This document shows, piece by piece, positions 28,229-36,905 of a DNA stretch of 64,000 bases. Positions within the stretch are counted from its first letter, which is position 1. Each line of letters starts with the position of its first letter. This DNA is from Allacma fusca. Taxonomy: Eukaryota; Arthropoda; Collembola; Symphypleona; Sminthuridae. Both the position numbers and the translations under genes were made by a program. The stretch spans positions 45,580,847 through 45,644,846 of the forward strand of contig OX359248.1 of assembly GCA_947179485.1 (NCBI GenBank). The letters run 5' to 3'. The notes under the pieces were generated by a model. That model saw only the letters and a program-made list of their open reading frames with translations, did not search any database and was not told the DNA's origin.

Positions 28229-31200
28229 TCAATATTGTCTGTGTCCAGTTAGGAACTCCACATAAATGTCTCGAGACCACTTTATTACTTCGGAGACAGC
28301 GAGTTTTCTCATCAGTATGAGGTATGATTTCGCAGCAAGCTTTGATAGGAACTCGTCATTGCCAGGGTCCCAAGATCCTAACGATCCTATCACCACTGGT
28401 TCCACTGTTACCTCCGCTTCTGGATATCGCTGCTTGTACCTGGCAATCAGTGGTTGGTATTTGTCTATCTTTCGTTGGCGGGCATCTGCTAGGGCCTGGG
28501 ACCGGTTCTCGAATGGGATGGTGACGTCAATGATGAATACTCTTGATTTTGAAGTCATCTCCTCTAATAGTACGAGGTCAGGTCGTAGTTCAGTTCCGAT
28601 TGCAGCGGTGTTTTCACTTAGTATTCGCATCTTCTTCCTCCGGTTCCCGAGGGCAGCTTTCTTTACGCGTTCGAGTACTGCATTGTGTCGTAAGGTCTGG
28701 GCCTGTAGATATGGAGGGCAGTGATTGAGTACGTGGGGTAGTGTTTCATTTTCAGCTCCACATCGTCTACATTTTTTGTCGCAGTTATGGTCCCATACTT
28801 TGGCACCGTTGAGGGGAACCTGGTTGAGTCTTGCTCTATGTATGAAGCGCCAGTCCGCGAATCTCGTGTGCGCGCCAGAGTTGTAGAAGTGAGTGCTGGA
28901 CTTCGCCATTCCCACACATTCCAGGACTTTCCCTTGGTTGGGTTTGGAGAGTAGAATTTGGTCCCGTTGCTCACGTTGGTGTGTGCGTATTTTCCGAGCG
29001 ACTAGTTTGCTCTGGTGAGACTTGACTGTAGTATTTCCAAATTTTATGGTTTTGAAGGACCCGTTTTCAAAGTCCCAATTGATTCCGAATCTCGTTGACG
29101 CTGCACGGGCTCTAGTCCATATGTTGCTTCTGGCGTTGGTATTTCCTCTGAAAGGTGCATTATTTGACCCGTTGAGGAATTCACAGATTTCTGGCCAAGT
29201 GGTTTCTCTTCGAATTCGTAGTCTAACTGTTCTTCGTAGGCTCCGAGCAGCTGCTTCTTTGACAACTCTGTCACGGGAGGTAAGGAGTTTAATTGCTCCG
29301 TCGATGGCGAAGATGTCGTTGTCTTCAGCGAGTAAAGGGAGGGACATTGCTCCAGATTTTCTACTCCCGTACAAGAATTCTGTGCAAGCACTATTGGGGA
29401 GGTTGAGGGTCTTTTTTATTCCTTTCCTTAGGAGGTCGTCAATCGCCTTCCATTCAGTTTTATTAAACTGGTTGGTCCTGATGGCATAGTTGCAGGAGGG
29501 GAAGAAAAAGGTTTTGAGTGCGTCAATTCTTTGCCACGGGGCTAGTTTGGCTTCCAGGATTTTTGAGGCATAGTTGAGGTGGTTCTGAAGGGTGCCCAGG
29601 TTGTTGTTGAGGGAGAAACCAATAGGGTTTCCAAGGTATAGCATGGTGTCGCCTTCCCCAAGGCATTTGATTGATTCTTCATTGATGGTGAAATGGGAGG
29701 TTCTTGAGCCGGCGGGGGTTTTGCCACTGCGGTGTATTGTGGCACATTTTGTGACATTGAATACTACCCCTATTTTTCGGATGTCTTGTACAAGGTAGTC
29801 CAGTTTCTCTTGGGCTTCTGGGATTGACTTTGCAAGGGGGATCCAATCATCCGCAAACGCCAGCATATGCAGACAGTGTGACTCATATCCTTCATGGAGT
29901 CTTTGTATGGATGGGTTAGTCATGAGGTTATACAGGTCCCCGCTTAGTCGGTGGCCTTGTTGGACTCCGTTTTGAATCAGTATTGGATCAGAGGATGCGG
30001 AGTCAGTGATGATAGTAGTGGTGGCGTCAGTGTACATGTCTTGGACAATCTTAGTGAAAGTGGTACCTGTTCCATATTTGATGGTGGCAAGTATGATGGC
30101 GTCGTGAGGGGCATTCCCAAATGCATTTTTGGCGTCGAGGGGTATCGCAATGTACTCACTCTTCTCGTTGAGGGCTTCCTCAAATATTTCATTGAGCATG
30201 AAATTGTGCTCGAAGCACCCGTCATGTGGCGTAAAACCTTTTTGTGCTGGATGGAGGATGTCCTCTGTCATTAGCCAAACTCTGAATCGCCTCGCTACAA
30301 GTCCGCAGTATGTTTTGTATATGGTCCTGGATATAGCAATCGGTCTCCAGTTGGTAATGATGCTGGGGTCCCCTTTCTTATAAATTAGAACCGTCTTCGA
30401 GGTCTTCCATATTGATGGGACACGGCAGTACTTGAGACATGTGTTGTATATGGGGGTTAGGACTGTGGCAGAGGGGTCCAGTAGGCGCCAGTGTTTGTAT
30501 GTGAGTCTGTCATCTCCTGGAGCTGTGTTCTCACTTTTCTTCAGAATGTCAACCGTTTCTTTGTCACGGAAGTTGTCCATGTAGACTTCTCTAGTAGCAG
30601 GGGTGATATTTTGGAAGTATGAGGGGTCACTATGTTTTCTGGCATTGGTGGATTGAAAGTGCCTGGTGACTACTTCTATTGGAATTTTGCATCTGTCTCC
30701 TTCACCCTCTGTGATTAATCGAACCGCTCTTCTTCTATTTCGATTGTATAGCTTCTGGAGCTCTTCGGGATTCTGTATGTTGATTTTTTTGGGGGCTGTG
30801 GGACCATTTTGTATAACTTCTGGTAGTTTTACTGCTGTTTGGGCACAGATGGTGATCTCATTGATTATGTCTTCAAAGTCAGTCCAGTTCTGCTCCGAGA
30901 TTTCACTCTCCAGTATATGCTTGATGCGTGGCAAGAAAGCATGAAGGGCAGATTCGTCATTTGCATCAATCATTGCTGGCTCGAACGGGGCACGTATGTC
31001 AGGATCTTCGAGCAGGTCTGGGAGGGGTTCAAATTCCGTAACGCTGGTAGTGCTACCATCTATTATGGTTGAAGAACTGCTAACTGAGAAGGATTCGTCG
31101 TCATTTTCATCATCTATCATGTCTTCCGGTGGGGGAGGAAGAGGAGAAGAAGTCGTTATTGCTGCGTTAGTGGTGGGTAGTTCAGCCAAAGGGATAATGT

Positions 31201-31987
31201 TGTTGGTTGGAGGAAGTTGTTCTTCGAGTGGTTGTCTCTCTTCTGCAACCGCGTGAGTCTCCTGTTGGGTACCCTGTATGCCGCTCACATCATTCTGGAC
31301 ATTCATGTCTGTGTTAAGATTAATGACATGGTTAGGGCTCAGATCATTTATATATAATTCGTTAGGGACCTGACTGTCGATTACCGCCTCCAGGAATTCC
31401 TCACTCTCGAGGTTAGCCAGTTGGGAGATATTGTGGTGTGATGATTGTTGAGGCCTTTGCGGGGGGCAAGTGCCTAGTCTCCTACGTAATGATGAGTTTT
31501 CTGGTAGTTGGGAGAGCTGGTTTTCCTTGTCCTGTCTCTTTGCTTTGGCGAGAGTATGGTTTTGTAGAGCTTTCTTCTTCAGGAATGCGGCACCGCATCC
31601 CTCGTCTGGGCATTTGAAAGGTAGCTCCTCCGAGTCCATTACGCTTGTGTCTAAGATGGTGCTGAGATTTGGGGCTGTTGAGGTCGAGTGAGGCAAGGGA
31701 TCAGGTTCCCGTGACCTAGATCTAGTTCGGGTCGAGATGGCGGTACATCTGTGGTTAGACGGTTTCATCCCGAGGACCTGTTCACAACGACTGCAGATAT
31801 TGACGCTGCCATTGATGTTGATGTTGTGGTTGCTCGCATAATGCTTCTCTAGCGAGCGCCGTTGGGATGTCCATCCTGAGGTACTGGCAGTGTACGATGC
31901 AGCGCAACCGTTCTCAGGGCACCGAAATATGGTTGGGACTGGGTGGAAGACCACGATTTTGTCTTCGCGTCGTTTTGGTTGACTCAT
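28229..31987 (-). CDS. Utopia-like polyprotein, complete element A1 (1252 aa)
   Basis: Intact ORF whose product should nick U2 DNA and copy the element RNA at the nick. Domains: CCHH finger Cys23, Cys28, His49, His54; CCHC knuckle Cys65, Cys68, His79, Cys81; third module Cys126, Cys131, His144; acidic Ser-rich region near residues 290-350; a basic NRNRRRAVRLI block; reverse transcriptase with Asp618, NGVQQGHRLSG and FADD 713-714; Cys-x2-Cys-x8-His-x4-Cys at 1073-1090; endonuclease Asp1137 and Asp1154. This is the only family-A copy with its native leader and a U2 promoter-proximal fragment upstream, so it is the best candidate for an expressed copy. Confidence 0.96.
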   Translation of the reverse strand: MSQPKRREDKIVVFHPVPTIFRCPENGCAASYTASTSGWTSQRRSLEKHYASNHNININGSVNICSRCEQVLGMKPSNHRCTAISTRTRSRSREPDPLPHSTSTAPNLSTILDTSVMDSEELPFKCPDEGCGAAFLKKKALQNHTLAKAKRQDKENQLSQLPENSSLRRRLGTCPPQRPQQSSHHNISQLANLESEEFLEAVIDSQVPNELYINDLSPNHVINLNTDMNVQNDVSGIQGTQQETHAVAEERQPLEEQLPPTNNIIPLAELPTTNAAITTSSPLPPPPEDMIDDENDDESFSVSSSSTIIDGSTTSVTEFEPLPDLLEDPDIRAPFEPAMIDANDESALHAFLPRIKHILESEISEQNWTDFEDIINEITICAQTAVKLPEVIQNGPTAPKKINIQNPEELQKLYNRNRRRAVRLITEGEGDRCKIPIEVVTRHFQSTNARKHSDPSYFQNITPATREVYMDNFRDKETVDILKKSENTAPGDDRLTYKHWRLLDPSATVLTPIYNTCLKYCRVPSIWKTSKTVLIYKKGDPSIITNWRPIAISRTIYKTYCGLVARRFRVWLMTEDILHPAQKGFTPHDGCFEHNFMLNEIFEEALNEKSEYIAIPLDAKNAFGNAPHDAIILATIKYGTGTTFTKIVQDMYTDATTTIITDSASSDPILIQNGVQQGHRLSGDLYNLMTNPSIQRLHEGYESHCLHMLAFADDWIPLAKSIPEAQEKLDYLVQDIRKIGVVFNVTKCATIHRSGKTPAGSRTSHFTINEESIKCLGEGDTMLYLGNPIGFSLNNNLGTLQNHLNYASKILEAKLAPWQRIDALKTFFFPSCNYAIRTNQFNKTEWKAIDDLLRKGIKKTLNLPNSACTEFLYGSRKSGAMSLPLLAEDNDIFAIDGAIKLLTSRDRVVKEAAARSLRRTVRLRIRRETTWPEICEFLNGSNNAPFRGNTNARSNIWTRARAASTRFGINWDFENGSFKTIKFGNTTVKSHQSKLVARKIRTHQREQRDQILLSKPNQGKVLECVGMAKSSTHFYNSGAHTRFADWRFIHRARLNQVPLNGAKVWDHNCDKKCRRCGAENETLPHVLNHCPPYLQAQTLRHNAVLERVKKAALGNRRKKMRILSENTAAIGTELRPDLVLLEEMTSKSRVFIIDVTIPFENRSQALADARQRKIDKYQPLIARYKQRYPEAEVTVEPVVIGSLGSWDPGNDEFLSKLAAKSYLILMRKLAVSEVIKWSRDIYVEFLTGHRQY

Positions 31988-32072
31988 TTTGTAGCTAAAA
32001 ACATAAAATTAAATAGCTTATTTGTTTATTGTGGCCATTCTTGTTGGGGGGTCAGGTTATGCGGGATACTTC

Positions 32073-32195
32073 GATTGGGTTTCAGCTCCAATCAAGCGGT
32101 CGGGTTGTCGGCTGCTCCTTCGTGATACAGATTTCAGCCCTGTTCAGGCGTTCTGGTTGACAGCTGCTCCTCCGTGAGACAGATTTCAGCCCTGT
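32073..32195 (-). other. Leader RNA: three stem-loops, family A
   Basis: Hairpins at 32073-32093 (GATTGG/CCAATC, loop GTTTCAGCT), 32127-32143 (ACAG/CTGT, loop ATTTCAGCC) and 32179-32195 (ACAG/CTGT, loop ATTTCAGCC), given on the plus strand. Each is followed by a block near GGTTGNCGGCTGCT. The first stem differs from family B (GATCGG/CCGATC) by a compensated base pair, and the others also keep pairing with different bases. Confidence 0.75.
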
Positions 32196-32407
32196 TACGG
32201 CGTTCAGGTTGACGGCTGCTACTTCATAACCTCTCCGTCTGGTTGATTTTGATGAGATGGGCCAGCAATTAATCATGCCCAGGAAGGGGGTTTCTTCCCC
32301 AATTTTGCGTAGTACCCAAACTCACTACAGTGATGCCTTGAGACACCGCCTGGGCAAGCTGGGCTTGGGGATTCTGGGTCACTTTCGGCTTTTGGAAAGA
32401 GTGTGTT

Positions 32408-32476
32408 TGTGTGTGTGCACTGTTTAACTACACTATGCGAGTGCGAGTACTACTATCTACGCAGCATACACACACA
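32408..32476 (-). other. Long-range 9-bp stem in A1 leader
   Basis: TGTGTGTGT (32408-32416) pairs exactly with ACACACACA (32468-32476) around 51 nt. It is simple-repeat sequence, but the homologous family-B arms are non-identical and also pair perfectly. Confidence 0.5.
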
Positions 32477-33117
32477 TAGATGATTTTAGGGTGAGGAAGT
32501 ATGTGAGCTGTCAATCGGTACAGTAAGTTAGGTTCGTTTCGTAAATGGAAATCATTTTCGTAGTCAGTAATGGCAATTGTGAAAGCTGTCCTGTGTGATT
32601 TTATCTCTCATACGTGGTGTGTTTGGATGAGTTATTTTTACTTTAGTTGTTGCGAGTGCCACTCGAATTCGAGTAGTGTTGAATGATTCAAAGAGCGATA
32701 TTGTGGACGGGATATCATAATATATGTGCGCACATTAATCATAATTGAGCCTATGGCAAGTCACAGATATTGTCACATTTATATATACGTTGAACATTAA
32801 TGCAATGTGTTCGAATTCGAGATTGTTTGGCACAGATGATGATGAGAGGCAGCAGAAAGGTGTACGAGAAAATGGCTGCACTCGGAGAAGCGTGGGTTCA
32901 ATAGAGTTTACGATAGGAACAGCTATAGGCTTGTGTGTAGGTCATGTCATTTTGTAATATAATAGTTATGCTTTGCATAGGCACTGTAATGATATTGGCA
33001 CGTTTAGGTTGGATTGCTGTTGTCACTTTGTATGTTTAGATGAACTTATGCTTTTCTTAATTTTCTCTATTTAGTTTACTGGTTTTCACTCAATCGACTT
33101 TCACTTTACTTTCCCTC

Positions 33118-33155
33118 ACTACACTTTGATCTTAGCCAAAAGGCCGAGAAGCGAT
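33118..33155 (-). pseudogene. U2 snRNA 5' fragment (nt 1-38)
   Basis: The minus strand begins ATCGCTTCTCGGCCTTTTGG and continues to GTGTAGT, the invariant 5' end of U2, with nt 1 at 33155. It ends inside the branch-site recognition sequence where A1 begins. It is the only U2 5' end in the window. The U2 promoter should lie just upstream (33156 to about 33230, where the insect proximal sequence element would be), but I could not match a consensus there. The promoter may now transcribe A1. Confidence 0.95.
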
Positions 33156-36054
33156 GCCATTTGCTAATTCGATCGAAGTCTCTAACTTCTATTTGAGTAA
33201 AGCAGGCAAACGGCTCCAAAAAGAGATGGAAATTCGGCGAAATTTGATTAAAATTCAAGATTTTTAGTCTGAACTATCATAAGCTCAGTAATCTCACAAT
33301 TGTATTCCTTTTCTTAAAATCTTACTAAAAGTTAATCTTGCGAATCTAGAATGTTATTTAGTAAGTTGGAGATGTAAAGGGGAAATGGAAGGAAGAGGAA
33401 AGATATGTTAAAGTATAGGGCATACATTTACTATGGCGAATACATATGTGAACTGCACTGCGGAACGCTCATTCCTTCAGACTTCTGATTGACACACTGG
33501 GTGTCTCTGGTCACTCTAAACTTGTACTCCTACGAGTTTATAATCCTCTTTCTCCACTATTAATGCTAATTTAAGATTTTTCCCTCGTTGTTATTGAACA
33601 ATTTTACTGTGAAATGCGAAGAACAGCACTATGAAAACAGAAACCAGTACTAATTACGCGATTATACCTTTGCCGTTATATGCACTTCATCCCGCTGATT
33701 CTCATTCACTATAATAAGACGTATTTAAATTTTTAAGGTGCAGAGAAATGTCTTTCATTTGCGAGAAATGGGAAGTGAGCATTATGGGCTGTGGACTCTA
33801 CTCTACAGCACTTCCGTATAATTTCTTTTAATTGTACAATACTCTACACTTCATTTCTCACTTTCAGTGAGACCAGTCTGAAGGTCCGTTTTAGTAGATT
33901 TTAAGTACTCTGTCGGGCTTTTTGCTAAAAATGTTAATTAACAGTAATGTATGTATTACATATATATGTACGTAGAACTTGGCGTATAAACGTGTTCTTG
34001 TGCACACCTATAATTACTTATATTCCTTAAAAAACACATGCATTGACCCAAGAACTTACTACACATATAACTTACCTACTATATGTACTTAAGGGCTTAT
34101 ATTATTTTATTACCAGTTCATGTTCCGGATTTCTCTCTCGCAGCTCTTACAAACTATGTCAACATATACATATACATTGAAGCTTGGAAAGGATATCAGG
34201 AATTATCGACAATAATGATTCCTATTCAATTTGTACTGCTTCTGCATGACTTATTCTCACAGGTAAAACTAATGTGAGACTAGTAAAATATTACTTTTTA
34301 TATTTTTCTAGAAATCGTAAAAATAACAAATGTTGTCAATTATTTTGTGGCGAAAGGTTACAAGTTGCAAAATGAAGCACATTCAAATAACAACAAAATT
34401 TTCAGCCAAACTGTATATGAGGGAGTTTGTGATGTTTTCTTTAGGATGCCATTCAATCTCAATCAGTCTGATGCAGAACTAATGACAATTAATGAATCCC
34501 CAATCCCGTGTCCATGTAAGTAATTGTAAGCTTCGAAATCATTCAAAAATAAACTACGTCTTTTATCATCTTTAATTTTTTATCCGGTCTAACTAATCAA
34601 ATCAAATTTTTGTCTTCAATAATACATTTCAACAACAAAATAATGTGGAAGCGAATACGTTATACGGTATTACGGTTACCCAATCAGTGATCTAATGAGT
34701 TATGGTGAGGAGACCTGATTGACATTGTTGAAAATATTTTAACGAGAACGGTTACTTTGCATAGGTAAACCAACATTGCGGCTGAAACCTAAAAATAGGC
34801 AGGGTTATTTATTGATTCAAAACACTTTCTTCAGAAATAATCATTTTCTCTGTATTTAAAGCTTGCATCACATTTTTTGTCCTCCAGCCTCATCGTCTTA
34901 TTTGGAATGTTCATATTAGACTCCCAATGAAATCGTTTAAACACTGTGTTTCGAAATATTTTTACAACGGCTGGATCTGCCACAAAAAAATGGTGCTATC
35001 ACAAATTCTGTCTTCTTCGGGTCATCCTCAGCTTCGCTCTTGAAACGGATTTTCCTCCAACAGTGCTGATTTTGCTTAAGGCTCATATCCACAATTCTCA
35101 ACGCAGAGACCTATCAGACAGCTCCTTGAAAAGCCCATAAAATTTGCTGAAAATATATTCAAAACTATGAGGCCAATAGTTCGGGTTAACGGTACTACAA
35201 AATGGCAGTTTCAAGCATGAAAACCGATATTTTATATTTTTCTCCTTGAGATACAGTTAATATAATGAATAAAAATGATAATTATGACCACACAAGGGAA
35301 ATTATCCTTTCGAAAAGCAAATTATATTGGGGCAAGATTGGTGTTAACCCCGGTCGATATATTTTGAATACGCCAAAATTTCAAAGTTGATCAAAACTCC
35401 AGACGACTTCAGCCTCCTCGAATAGAGGAAATTGCATAACTTCATAATTGCTGGTCCAATTTTTTCAGCTGAATGATGTACGCGGGTTCTTACAGACTAA
35501 TCTAATACTGGTTAATTCTCATAGCTCGCTGTAATATTCTTTGCATAGAAAACTCCAGCATTTTCGGATCTTCCAAGTCCCCGGCATAGATATGTCCCAT
35601 GTCCCATAACGGTCAAATTACGTAATTGTGCTCTAGAACGAGTGCACCGTATTGTAGAGTACAGGCGCAGGTTTGAGCTATCAGCTATCACTGTTAAAAG
35701 TATAAATGCATGAATCCGCAAATAATTATGCACGACTGAATACTTTTAAATATTTTATTCGTCAAATAAATTACAGATTGTTAGAATCGACCAGATATTT
35801 AAGTAGTTATTGTAGGCATTTCTTGTTTGCGGGAGTAAATTAATTACAATAATGTTCATATAAATTCTGCATGCAAGTGTCCCTCACGTAGTTCAACTTT
35901 TTGTATATTGTAGAACCTGAATGTAAAAACCTGTAAAATGCAATCCGATGGTGTTATATAATCTAGCAAAATAAGCCAAATTCAGGGAACATTCCATCTA
36001 TCGGGAAGTATACAGTGACGTTGATTCGCCAATAGATTATATGACATTAAAAAC
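33156..36054. other. Intergenic region between the U2 array and talin
   Basis: AT-rich sequence. Its left edge should contain the U2 promoter; its right edge is talin 3' flanking DNA. Open frames are short and unlike known proteins. I see no tRNA, other snRNA or mobile element. Confidence 0.6.
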
Positions 36055-36060
36055 TTTATT
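36055..36060 (-). promoter_or_regulatory. Talin polyadenylation signal AATAAA
   Basis: Minus-strand AATAAA about 134 nt beyond the talin stop codon, the first canonical signal downstream. The AT-rich surroundings lower certainty. Confidence 0.55.
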
Positions 36061-36193
36061 ATTATTAAAGCAGGAAGACTAATGATTGGAAGGAATAAGC
36101 AAATACTCACGAAATCGCACCAGTGAATAATAATGAGAACTATTGTATGTGATCCATGTTTATTGCAGAACTGAATTGCAGAATTCACTATTT

Positions 36194-36905
36194 TTAACCT
36201 TCTCGCTTTTGAATTACTCTTCTAGAAGAGCTAACCACGTTACGGGTAGTGGACGATTGCTTCTGAGTTATAACTTTTTTCAAGGACACCAATCCTTCCA
36301 GATTAGCAGTTTCATAAACTTCTTCTGAAGAAACCGGTCCAGAATCATAATGGGAATATTCTTCACGGTAATCTTCTTGTTGCTGATTGTCTCCAGACGA
36401 TGTAGCCACACGACGCTGTTCCTGTAAAGGCTGTCCGGGCCCGATCTGTTTTCCGAATGAACTCTTAGAGTACACATTTTTTGTCAGCAAGGCACTTGAG
36501 GGTTTGTCAGAATAAAATTCGGATGGCTTCATAAAAGATATTTTGGACGGCACCGGTGATGCATTTTGGCCAGATTCGCGAGATCTATCATAAATGTCTT
36601 CATGTAAAACGGTACCCTTGTTACTACCAAAATGCATTGATCTTTGTGGTGGCGGTGTGACAATGGAACCGGGAAGTTGGTAACTGATGGAAGATTCGTT
36701 TGAAACAGTGCTGTAAGCGGGCGAGGAGTTCTTACGATCTCGATCAATAGATCCGGGCTTGGGAGACAACGATGGTTTCATTCCACTTGCAGACGGGCCT
36801 TGAGACAAGCCATATTGATGGATCTGATTTTGCTGACGCATTAAGTTAATTGAATTAGTCGTGTTACTGATCCTCTGGGCTGAAGCCTCCAGAAGATTAT
36901 CAAGC
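36194..36905 (-). CDS. rhea: Talin exon 26: long C-terminal tail
   Basis: Residues 2564-2800 plus TAA. Rich in Ser, Pro, Gln, Asn and Tyr, with no recognised domain, and absent from vertebrate talin. Drosophila talin also has an extended C terminus, so a tail of this kind is expected in insects. The acceptor CAG at 36906-36908 gives matching phase. Confidence 0.92.

Larger units (their letters stand above)
28043..33117 (-). mobile_element. Complete Utopia-like element A1 inside a U2 snRNA gene
   Basis: The only copy with both target junctions: U2 nt 38 at 33118 on its 5' side and U2 nt 39 at 28042 on its 3' side, so insertion occurred with no obvious target duplication or loss. It is 5075 bp: leader 31988-33117, ORF, then 3' UTR 28043-28228 without poly(A). 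The insertion splits GUAGUA, the U2 sequence that pairs with the intron branch site. It probably represents the ancestral full-length form of family A here. Confidence 0.95.
31988..33117 (-). other. Leader (5' UTR) of element A1
   Basis: 1130 nt between the U2 5' fragment and the ORF. It holds stem-loops near the ORF, a long-range stem at 32408-32476, and an A- and purine-rich start adjoining U2. No ORF of note is seen on either strand. Only the ORF-proximal part is recognisably shared with family B. Confidence 0.85.

Noticed and set aside
33000-33117. HDV-like or hammerhead ribozyme at the 5' end of A1, as found in R2 elements
   Set aside because: I could not draw the needed pairings by eye in the A-rich start next to U2. 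A covariance search would be decisive.
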